From positions 24,135,797 through 24,199,796 of the forward strand of contig NC_057816.1 of NCBI RefSeq assembly GCF_910594005.1: DNA of 64,000 nucleotides. Reading direction: 5' to 3'. Each line of letters opens with the position of its first letter. The first letter of the stretch is position 1. Under the pieces are notes generated by a model that was not told where the DNA came from, did no database searches, and saw only the letters and a list, made by a program, of their open reading frames with translations. The DNA comes from Cervus elaphus. Taxonomy: Eukaryota > Chordata > Mammalia > Artiodactyla > Cervidae. Position numbers and translations under genes: made by a program. Positions 42,553 through 58,500 of the stretch are shown here, in pieces.

Positions 42553-42631
42553 GTACGGTCCGGCCGGGCGCGCTCTGCGCCCGAGGACAAGGGCGATCGC
42601 TTTAGGCTTCACTGGCCCAGGCGCTGTCCAT

Positions 42632-42651
42632 GGGGGTGGGGGGGTGGGGGG
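42632..42651 (+). other. G-quadruplex-prone run in LDHA intron 1
   Basis: Three long G runs of 5, 7 (638-644) and 6 with single T spacers, about 80 bp after the exon 1 donor on the non-template strand. The seven-G run can supply two G3 tracts. Confidence 0.6.
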
Positions 42652-42659
42652 TCCCCGCT

Positions 42660-43620
42660 CTTGGGTGGTGTAGGCGCTGCTTCCAAAGGGCATAGTCCTG
42701 AGACCTGGGCGGTGGCCTCACACTACCAAATGGTCTCGGGGGCCGGCCGAACCCTGCTGCTGCTCTAAGTGGGCACAGTGGCCTCTGGCCGGGCTGGGGA
42801 ACCAAGGAGGTGGTCGCGCACCTAACCTGGGGTCGATGGTCCGGGTAGATGCAGAAGGAATGGGAGACGACTGGTTGGGGAAGGGGGTGGAGTACACCTC
42901 CGGGCTTGAAATGAGCAAGCAGCACGGAGCTCGAAGTCAGGTTGCCGGAGTCCACGGAACCAAAAAAGCCTCAGCAGTCTGGGGCTGGTTCCCGGAAGCC
43001 GGAAAGCCGCTGGGTGCGCTCGGATCGCATTTTAATCCTGGCACTCTCGGGAGGTGGGCTCCCTGGGGCAGCCGCTGCCTGCAGAGGAGAGGGAGCTCTT
43101 GGCGCAAGTTACTTTTGTTAAGCAGCTGCCGCTGTATCGGTCGGTGTACTAGACGTGGTGCATGCAAATACGAAGGAGAAAGGGTACCAGCTCTTCCGCC
43201 TCTCAGTAGAATCAGAGGAGGATCATCTGGTACCTTCATCTCCTTTTAACAAACCGGGAACCTAAGGCCGATTAGGGCATCTCTAAGGTCCGGGGGAAGG
43301 TAGACAGACCCTCTTTCTCCAGGGCTCCACTCCCACCCGTATCCCCACACTGAAGGGAGCGCTGGAGCCCAGAGCTTCGGTTTTGGTGAAACCAGGAGAC
43401 GTCTGCAGAAAGCACTCCCTTCCCCCTGCCAGGCTGCAGAAACCTTTCAGGGCTGTCTAGAAATAGCAGTGATTTGTCAGGAGAGACTCGATTCCAGCTT
43501 GGTGACTCTGGGCTGCCTGCCTGCAAGTCCTCTCAGATATTTTTGCCCTTTGGAGCAGTGTCAAGATTAGACGTAGTGCTTTCGGGATGCAGTCTATGAA
43601 AATCTCTCCAGTGAACGCAG
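42660..43620. other. LDHA intron 1, GC-rich, no gene
   Basis: Unique GC-rich intron. Open stretches on both strands reflect base composition and show no protein family. Confidence 0.5.
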
Positions 43621-43623
43621 AAC

Positions 43624-43688
43624 CACCCCTACCCCACCCTACTCCCCACTCTCCACCGCCCGCCCCCCCCCCGCCCCCCACCTCCCCG
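43624..43688. repeat. C-rich low-complexity tract
   Basis: This is an almost uninterrupted pyrimidine tract with a central C10/C6 core. On the minus strand it forms several G runs suited to a quadruplex, and on the plus strand an i-motif. Confidence 0.75.
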
Positions 43689-44034
43689 GCTCTGGAAATC
43701 AAGAGGAACTTTATTGATGAACTTTAGGGGTCCAGGCTTCAGGTCTCTGCAGCTCTCCCTGCAGTAACCAATTTTCCTCATACCAGGCCTCACGCCTTTG
43801 CAACAAAGATCACGGCGGAAGCCACGCGAGGTGCCTCCCTGTGAGCTGGCTAACAGTCCCTGGTGCCTGGTATCAAGATTTAAACTCTGGTTCTGGCAGC
43901 GCGCCAGGCCGGGGAGGCAGCCAGCCGGGCTTCACGAATAAGTGTGCTTCAGAGCACGAGTTCAGTCTGAAAAAGTCTGGATTCCGAGCTCATTCAGACC
44001 CCACAGAGCAGTAGACTTCCTCCTCATCAGGTCC

Positions 44035-44380
44035 GCTTACGGGCGGGGCTCCGCGAGCCAGCGCTGGGCTGTCGGGGCTAGCGCTCACCTCTCAGTAGCC
44101 TGCGGCGCCTAGGCGCACGACTTTTGCCTCCCCCCAGCGCTGTGAAGTGCGCTTGCGCACAAGATGAGGCGCGGGGCCTGGGCGAGGGAGGGGCGGCCGC
44201 TAATCTTCCGGGTCTGGGCGGGGCGTAAACTCCGCGGGCCCCTGCACACTGGCCACTGGATGGCCACTGCTTCTTCGGGGGCGGGGGTTGGGGACAGGGA
44301 GGCGAAAACTAGAGCTGCGCATGAGCAGAGCTCCCACGAGTTCTGGCTAGTGCTGTGAGGACGTTAGAGCCGCTTTACGC
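44035..44380 (+). promoter_or_regulatory. LDHA: Second GC-rich block in LDHA intron 1, likely alternative promoter
   Basis: A CpG-dense block with several GC boxes (GGGCGGGGC at 44041-44049, GGGCGGGGCG near 44216), an NRF1-like TGCGCTTGCGCA (44148-44159) and an ETS-like CTTCCGG (about 44204). It ends about 170 bp before the alternative coding exon at 44553, so it is placed to start transcripts that include that exon. Promoter activity is inference. Confidence 0.55.
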
Positions 44381-44552
44381 ACGTACCTGTGGTCCTTGCG
44401 GGGCTTGGCAAACGTCCTGGGGATTGGAGTAGAGTACTTGTGGTCTTTAAGGGCTTGGCAGGCGTCCTGGTGCCTGCAGAAGTGTTGGGCCGGCGGCTCA
44501 TAGTGATCTTGTTTGTAGAAAGGCTAGCTCCGCTTGGAGTTAATAAATCAAG

Positions 44553-44615
44553 ATGAGTGAGCCTTCAGGAGGCTATACTTATACCCAAACTTCAATATTA
44601 TTTTTCCACGCCAAG
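44553..44615 (+). CDS. LDHA: LDHA alternative first coding exon (N-terminal extension)
   Basis: ATG at 44553 opens 21 codons beginning MSEPSGGYTYTQ and ending FFHAK, then a GTGAGG donor at 44616. Splicing to the exon at 44828 stays in frame through IPLGSKSK directly into MATLKDQ, giving a 29-residue extension and a 361-residue LDHA. This matches the known longer human LDHA isoform, which starts MGEPSGGYTYTQ, closely enough to be orthologous. An AATAAATCAAG context precedes the ATG. Use in this species is inferred from conservation of frame, donor and peptide. Confidence 0.8.
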
Positions 44616-44827
44616 GTGAGGAACTTTACACCAAGACCCTAGTCAGACCAGAGCCCGGCATTAGGCCTTTCGTTTCTTTGTCTGTCGGTAGGTTTCTTCC
44701 CTTCTCCCCCCTTGTAGTCATTTCTTGTGATTTTTAGGGGCAGGTATCCCAAAAGGAAGCAAAAGAAGCTTTTTCAGAACAGTTTTCGGAAGGATGCCAG
44801 TGACAGTGCATGTTTTTTCCCTTATAG

Positions 44828-51422
<6,595 letters not shown>

Positions 51423-51980
51423 AGTCTTCTAATGTTGTATCACTTCACTGTCTAGGCTACACAGGATTTTAGTTGGAGGTTGTAACTCATATTGTCCTTT
51501 ATATCTGATCTGTGATTAAAACAGTAATGTTAAAACAGCCTAGGAAAAAATCAATTTCCTAATGTTAGAAATAGGAATGGTTCATAAAACCTTGCAGCTG
51601 TATCCTGATGCTGGATGGCACTTACCTTGTGTGGTCCTAAATTGGTTTGTCAAATAATTCAACTTCCTCAAGAGGTACCACTGCCCATGTTGCAGATGCT
51701 GCAGTTGCCCTTCAAACCGGATGTGTATTTACTGTGTTCTATAACCTCTGGTTCCTTTAGCCAAGGTGCCTAGTGCAACTTTTTCCCTCCAGTGAATCAC
51801 ACCCTGGGATCCAATGTATAAATCCAGTATTGCATGCCACGTGCATAACTGTTCTAAAGAATCTTACGTACTGTATGAATCAGGATAGTGTACACTGCCT
51901 TGTAATGTAAAAGGGAAAAATTACATAAATAATGCAGCCAACTGTTACACCAACTAAATAAAGCTTGAACAGTGACCACT
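51423..51980 (+). other. LDHA: LDHA 3' UTR
   Basis: About 560 nt of 3' UTR up to just after the poly(A) signal at 51957-51962; the length suits mammalian LDHA. The cleavage site is inferred 15-20 nt after the hexamer. Confidence 0.8.
51957..51962 (+). terminator. LDHA poly(A) signal AATAAA
   Basis: Canonical hexamer at the end of the expected 3' UTR. Confidence 0.85.
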
Positions 51981-52390
51981 CTGGTAATTAAGATACAGTC
52001 ATAAAGCTGTTATTTGTTTATTACATAAATGGGAGCCATTGGGTTATTGGGCTGCACTGCAATGAATTTTTTTGTTTTGCAATGAATTTTTTAAGGAGTA
52101 CTGTTTACTAATGACCAGACTTAAAGAATTAAGGGTGTGATTAGATTGGCTAGACTGTTTTGTTACCATTTCCATTGTAATCATTTTAATATACTAAGCC
52201 CTCAAATATGATGAGATAATTTGATTATAGTGCTAATCATAACTGGTACTCTACAATTCACATAGGTAACACCCTATACATAGATGTAAAAAACATTATT
52301 TGCCAACTGAACATAAGCAGTGGTTCTGTGCCACTACAGAGGGGAGATTTTTAAGAACCTTCACTCTGGAGGCCAGTAACAATTGTTTTT

Positions 52391-52521
52391 CAGTCGTTGT
52401 GTCCGACTCTGTGACACCATGGTCTGGTCTGCAGCATACCAGACTTCCTTGTCCTTCACTAAGTCTTGGGAGTTTGCTCAAACTTGTCCACTGAGTCAGT
52501 GATGCCATCCAACCATCTCGT
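52391..52521 (-). mobile_element. BovB 3' terminal fragment
   Basis: 'ttcagtcgttgtgtccgact', 'gactgagtcagtgatg'-type order and 'atgccatccaaccatctcgt' mark a 130-bp antisense piece. Confidence 0.85.
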
Positions 52522-54003
52522 GGTACTTAATTTTAAACCAGATAGTCCTGGTGGTTATCTATTCAAAAATTTTCTTTAGATCTCCCTCAAAATATTTCTA
52601 TAACTATGACCTTCTTCAGGCCTAAAAACCATACTTCCAGAGGTTAACTAGAACAACTTTACGGTCATCACTTCCAGGATTTTTCCCCAAACTTTCCTAC
52701 TTGAGAGACAGTTAAGAAAACTATGTTTTTTTGGAAAAAAGAAAAAAAAAAAAAAAAGAAAACTATGTTTTTTAATGGGTCTCAAAAGTAGAAGGATAAG
52801 ACTAGCCTACAGGCCTTACAATTAGCTGTTATAATAGGATTTGCTTTCCTATAGACTTCAATAGCCTTAAGATATGTTACATAGCACAAAATTCACCCTT
52901 TTAAAGTATACAGTTCTATGGATTCACATAGTTATGCAACTATTACCACTGCTGCTACTGCTAAGTCACTTCAGTCGTGTCCAACTCTGTGATCCCATAG
53001 ACAGCAGCCCACCAGGCTCCCCCATCCCTGGGATTCTCCAGGCAAAAACACTGGAGTGGGTTGCCATTTCCTTCTCCAACTATTACCACTAAGAACTGTT
53101 AATTATCCCCCCAAAGAAATATGAAGTTATTCCTATACCCTTTTGTAGACTCTGATGCAGTCTTTTAAAAAACATATTTACCCTCATTTAGTGTTGACAC
53201 AATAAATTGGCTAATATCAACATGACAAAATGCTTAACAGATTAAATATTTCATGAATTTTCAGATTTAATCTCATAAAGCTTCCTCAGTTTCGGGCACA
53301 CTGTATGTTCCATGTTCACCACGTATCTTCCTGCCCGAGGTAAGGGTAAGCCAACTCTGCAAGGGGCCCTGATTGTTTTTAATGGAATATGATCTCATTT
53401 TTATAACCTTGGGAAGTGGACAAAGCAGGCCTTAGCCCCATCTTAAAACAAGTTGCCAGTTAGTGGAAGAAGCAAAGGGGATGTTCAGAATATGTGCCTT
53501 GGGCAGGTATGAAGAGCCTCTTCACCTACAGCAGGAGTTTGATCACTATGAAAACGACACTTTTGGCATGCAGGTGTAAAGCTTGGATCTGGAGGTCATC
53601 CAAGTCAGCACTATCTCACACTCAGTCTCTAGTAAATGAGGTACAAGGGCCAGAAGATGTGGAAGGAAGTAAAAGAGCCAAGTGGTAGTACAGATTCAAT
53701 AGCCACTGCCACACCTGAGAAGCCCTTGCCTGGGGCTAGTAATAGGTTGTGAAAAGTGCCATAAGAGAAACAGGAGATGTTGGGAGGGGATGGTAGTTGA
53801 TACATTTGTCAAGGAAAGTTAGAGGAAGCGCCATTTTTGTTCAAAACTGAAAATGAGGAATCAACTTTTGACAAGGGCTGGGGAAGAACTTTGCAGACAT
53901 ACACAACAGCAAAAAGTCCTGAAATGGGAAAAAGCTGTCCAAAAGCTGGAAGGAAGTGTGGTGTCTTGAGAAGAAGTTGGAGGGATGAAAGAAGGCCATG
54001 TAT
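52522..54003. other. LDHA-LDHC intergenic DNA
   Basis: It contains an A-rich run (52736-52758), an old L1-like stretch (52880-53130, 'ttctatggattcacatagtt') hosting a SINE, and otherwise single-copy DNA. Open stretches 53494-53688 and 53837-54130 show no family. Confidence 0.4.
52951..53076 (-). mobile_element. Short Bov-A SINE with perfect target-site duplication
   Basis: The BovA unit is readable on the minus strand. Perfect 14-mers CAACTATTACCACT at 52937-52950 and 53077-53090 flank it. The tRNA-like part is missing, so this is a Bov-A rather than a Bov-tA copy. Confidence 0.92.
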
Positions 54004-54015
54004 TGACCATTTCTT

Positions 54016-54280
54016 CAGTTCAGTTCAGTCACTCAGTCGTGTCCAACTCTGCGAACCTATGAATCGCAGCATGCCAGGCCTCCCTGTCCATCACCAACTC
54101 CCGGAATTTACTCAAACTCATGCCCATTGAGTCGGTGATGCGATCCAGCCATCTCATCCTCTGTCGTCCCCTTCTCCTCCTGCCCTCAATCCCTCCCAGC
54201 ATCAGGGTCTTTTCCAATGAGTCAACTCTTATGAGGTGGCCAAAGTATTGGAGTTTCAGCTTCAGCATCAGTCCTTCCAA
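54016..54280 (-). mobile_element. Severely 5'-truncated BovB with perfect target-site duplication
   Basis: 265 bp of the BovB 3' end, beginning CAGTTCAGTTCAGTCACTC on the + strand. Perfect 12-mers TGACCATTTCTT at 54004-54015 and 54281-54292 show it as a complete, self-contained insertion. It lies about 0.6-0.7 kb before the LDHC promoter. Confidence 0.93.
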
Positions 54281-54292
54281 TGACCATTTCTT

Positions 54293-54880
54293 AGATCGCA
54301 GTAAAAATTAGTTAAGTGCATTGGAAAGCCATTGAAGGATTTTAAGCAGACTTATTGCATGATCAAAACTACATTAAAACGACGCCAACAACAACAACAA
54401 ACTACTGGCTTTTATACAGAAAATGGATTATCCTTTATATTTTGAAAAGGATTCAGATGCAAGTGATGACAAAAGCTGACAGGTGAGGTTGTGTCCCAAC
54501 CTGTGAGTTATAAATTCCTTGCATAAATTAAAATCACCTTAACCATGCCCTTTCCATTACCACCTTGTTCTCTCAATTCAGCATTTCGAAGCATCGTCCT
54601 CAGGATGCTGGTTTTAGCTGGCCCACTGGTGAACAGCAGGTGCTCGCCTGAGAGTTCTTTCCCACGAAGGCTTCGAGCTTGCCCCCTTGCCCACCAGGTG
54701 GGTCTGGTCTCCAAAGTTTCGGCTTTTAAATCAGTCTGAGGCCTAGATCAGCCGAAGGAAATGAAACGACATACCAATATCCCTCTCTTGCACACTCTTC
54801 GAGACCAACTAAAATTCCTTACACGGAGATTACGACAACACAACAGCAGGTGCCCACCAACCCACTCACACCAGAAGACA
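54293..54880. other. LDHC upstream flank
   Basis: 54310-54370 ('gccattgaaggattttaagc') is a small old-repeat remnant. The rest is unique. No gene. Confidence 0.4.
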
Positions 54881-54889
54881 AGCCCCTCC

Positions 54890-55030
54890 CAATGCGCCTG
54901 CGCCCGAGGCGGCCGTGGGGCAGAGCTTGTGTGCTGACGGAGGAGAGGCGTGCGTGCGTGCGTAGGAGCGTGCTTGCCTAACGGTTCAGACTGTAACGGT
55001 CGCTGCGCTTCCCGCCTCTACTGACGTTGC
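54890..55030 (+). promoter_or_regulatory. LDHC: LDHC GC-rich promoter with tandem MYB-type motifs
   Basis: A CpG-rich stretch with 'gcgcctgcgcccgaggcggc', a short (CGTG)n run at 54948-54963, and two MYB consensus-like sites, TAACGGTT (54979-54986) and TAACGG (54994-54999), 15 bp apart in the same orientation. LDHC is germ-line specific in mammals and meiotic genes are often driven by MYBL1, so these sites are plausible drivers. The transcription start is not defined by sequence. Confidence 0.6.
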
Positions 55031-55387
55031 TGTGTGTCTTTTCTTTTGGTGGTGTAGCTTAAAAAGCGACTTAAAGGTCGTGCGTTGTGCATTCCGGCCG
55101 TCTGTACTGACTTGGGCCACACGATAAGCGTTTGTGAGTGGCTGGGACTGGAGTGAAAGTGGTGACTTGGGGTAGGGAAAAGTTTTAAAAACCTCTTGGT
55201 TTCCCAATCCCTAACACTGATAGATACACTCGTCGGTTTTCGAGGCCTCCACACCTCGCGAGCAGGTATTTTTTTCCCTTTGGCTTCCCCCTTCTGACAT
55301 TCTGCAAATTCATTAGGTACTTCCATAGGTATGGGAGTGATTAGTTCAGGGAGATTGCTTCCTCTGAAATTACATTATCTCTATCAG

Positions 55388-55522
55388 GTTCTCAAAATGT
55401 CATCTGTCAAGGAGCAGCTTATTGAGAATCTAACTGAGGAAGATAAGGTCTCCCAGAGTAAGATCACCATTGTTGGAACTGGTGCTGTAGGCATGGCCTG
55501 TGCGATTTGTATCTTGCTGAAG
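55388..55522 (+). CDS. LDHC: LDHC first coding exon
   Basis: The acceptor is CTATCAG at 55381-55387; nine UTR bases precede ATG 55397. The donor is GTAAGT. It encodes residues 1-42 with GTGAVG. The frame is also open upstream to an ATG at 55331, discussed as a finding. Confidence 0.93.
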
Positions 55523-58500
55523 GTAAGTGATAAGCTTATACTGTGGCTGAAAATAAGTGAGCACTGATAGGTCTTGTAGATGTTGAGCGCAGAATTGCAG
55601 GGTTAACCCCTTGACGGCAAAGAAGTATCACCTGATTTTTTACTTAAGAAACATTTATGTAGAGTTTACCATGTGTGAAGCATTGTCAGGCTGTTTAAAT
55701 TTATTCATAGGAGACACACTGATTACATTATTTTGTTAAGATTAAAATGTAACCGTAGCAAAATAATTTTGTGAATATTATGGGCTTCCCCGGTGGCTTA
55801 GCTGGTAAAGAACCCACTTGTAATGCAGGAGACACAGGAGACCAGGGTTCAATCCATGGATCGAAAAGGTCCCCTGGAGGAGGAAATGGCAACCCACTCC
55901 ACTATTCTTGCCTGAAAAAAATCCATGAACAGAAGATCCTGGCAGGCTGCAGTTCAAAGGGTGGCAAAGAATTTTGGACATAACTGAGTGACTAAGCACA
56001 CATACGTGTTTAGTCAAACTACTTAAACTTATTTATAGAAACATTGATTACATTATTTTGTTAATATTATATAACATTTTCTGTTAAAGTGATTCATCAC
56101 TTTGCCTTTCTTGAAGAGTGATGTGTGAAAATCATATTTCCCAGTGGCTTATGCTTACATTTTTTAATTATATAAGCATTATATGCTCATTATAAAACAA
56201 ATTTGATAAAATAACAATGGAGGTCCTTTAATTTTCCTTACTATTTCCAGAGTATCTTTCCATGTGCCTGTTGGCTATTTATATAGCTTTGAAGAAGTGT
56301 CTGTTTCAAATCTTTTGCCCATTTTTAAATTGAGTTTGTTGTTGAGTTGTAGGAGTACTTTTTATATTCTAAATATTAACTGCTTATTAGGTAAATAATT
56401 TACAAATGTTGGGTTTCCCTTGTGGCTCAGCTGGTAAAGAATCCATCTGCAATGCTGTTGACCTGGGTTTGATCCCTGGGTTGGGGAGATCCTCTGGAGA
56501 AGGCAAAGGCTGCCCACTCCAATATTCTGGCCTAGAGAATTCCATGGACTGTATAGTCCATGGGATTGCAAAGAGTCGGACATGACTGAGTGATTTTCAT
56601 TTCACTTTCAAAAATTTTCACCCATTCCTTGGGTTTCCTTTTTGTTCTGTTGGTTGTGTCCTTTGATACACATAAGTTTTAAATTTAAAAATTTATTGGA
56701 CTATAGTTGCTTTACAATGTTGTGTTTCTGCTGTACAGTGGAATGAATCAGCTATATGTATACATTTTTGTTGTTCAGTTGCTCAGTCGTGTCTGACTCT
56801 TTGCCACTCCATGGATTACAGTACACGACTTCCCTGTCCTTCACCATTTCCCACAGCTTGCTCAGGCTCATGTCCATTGAATCAGTGATGCCATCCAACC
56901 ATCTCGTCATATGTCATCCCCTTCTCCTCCTGCCTTCAATCTTTCACAGCATCAGGGTCTCTCCTAATGAGTTGGCTCTTCACATCAGGTGGCCAAAGTA
57001 CTGGAGCTTCAGCTTCCAGTGAATATTCAGGGCTGATTTCCTTTAGGATTGACTGGTTTGATCTCCTTGCAGTCAAAGGGACTCTCAAGAGTCTTCTCCA
57101 ACATCACAGTTTAAAGCATCAATTCTTTGGTGATCAACTCTTTTGATCCAGCTCTCACATCCATACATGACTGGATGTGAGAAAAACCTTCCACACCTTT
57201 GATTACTTTGTGGGCAAAGTAATGTCTTTGTTTTTTAATTTGCTGTCTAGGTTTGTCATAACTTTTCTTCCCAGGAGCAAGTTTCTTTTAATTTCATGCC
57301 TGCAGTCACATTCTGCAGTGATTTTGGAGCCCCCAAAAATAGTCTGTCACTGTCTCCATTGTTTCCCCAACTGTTTGCCATGAAGTGATGGGACTGGCTG
57401 CCATGATCTTAGTTTTTTGAATGTTGAAGTTTAAGCCAGCTTTTTCACTCTCTTCTTTCACCTTCATCAAGAGGCTCTTTAGTTCCACCATAAGGATGGT
57501 GTCATGTGCATATCTGGGTTATTAATATTTCTCCTGACAATCTTGATTCCAGCTTGAGCTTCATCTAGCCCGGCATTTCCCATGATGTATTCTGCATATA
57601 AGTTAAGCAGGGTGACAACATACAGCCTTGATGTACTCCTTTCCCAATTTTGAATCAGTTCATTTTATTCCATGTCCCATTCTAACTGTTGCTTCTTGAC
57701 CTGCATACAGATTTCTCAGGAGGCAGGTAAGGTGGTCTGATATTCCCATCTCTTTAAGAATTTTCCACAGTTTGTTGTGATTTACACAGACAAAGGCTTT
57801 AGCATAGTCAATGAAGCAGAAGTAGATGTTTTTCTAGAATTCTCTTGCTCTTTTCTATGATCCAATGGATGTTGGCAATTTGATCTCTGGTTCCTCTGCC
57901 TTTTCTAAATCCAGCTTGAACATCTGGAAGTTCTCGGTTCACTTGCTGTTGAAGCCTAGCTTGGAGAATTTTGGGCATTAGTTTGCTAGCTTGTGAAATG
58001 AGTGCAATTGTGTGGTAATTTGAACAGTCTTTGGCATTGCCTTTCTTTGGGATTGGAATGAAAGCTGACCTTTTCCAGTCCTGTGGCCCCTGCTGAGTTT
58101 TCCAAATTTGCTGGCATATTGAGTGCAGCACTTTGAACAGCATCATCTTTTAGGATTTGAAATAGCTCAGCTGGAATTCCATCACCGCTACTAGCTTTGT
58201 TTGCAGTACTTCTTCCTAAGGCCCACTTGACTTCTTAAGCAAAACCCATTTGAAGAAAGGAAGATTCCAAAGCAAATACGTAGTTTCATTAACATAGCTT
58301 AAGTAAAACATTTCCATAAGAAAAACGCATTGGTTTGCTGAGCCATTAGCAGCTCAAAGTTAAGTTAAGGTGTAACCGAGTGTTCCAACGACACAGGATT
58401 AGAAGAGAGAGAGAAAAACGTATCTGCCACTTGCAGTTTGTTTCCTCCTGCCCCTTAGGGGTCCCTCGCCTTCCTACCTGACTGTCATTCCTAGCCCCTC

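Larger units (their letters stand above)
42260..42600 (+). promoter_or_regulatory. LDHA: LDHA CpG-island promoter
   Basis: Dense CpGs and GC boxes ('gcccgccccc') surround exon 1. From 5' to 3' there is an E-box/HRE CACGTG at 42294-42299, a second CACGTG at 42392-42397, an inverted HRE core (CACGT) at 42406-42410, a perfect CRE TGACGTCA at 42427-42434 and a TATA-like ATTTAA at 42448-42453. The closely spaced pair plus CRE matches the known arrangement of mammalian LDHA promoters, which respond to HIF-1, MYC and cAMP. Function in this animal is inferred. Confidence 0.88.

Noticed and set aside
42194..42605. Overlapping open frames of 77-117 codons on both strands at the LDHA promoter
   Set aside because: CpG-rich DNA has few stop codons; these frames span the promoter and exon 1 and show no protein family.
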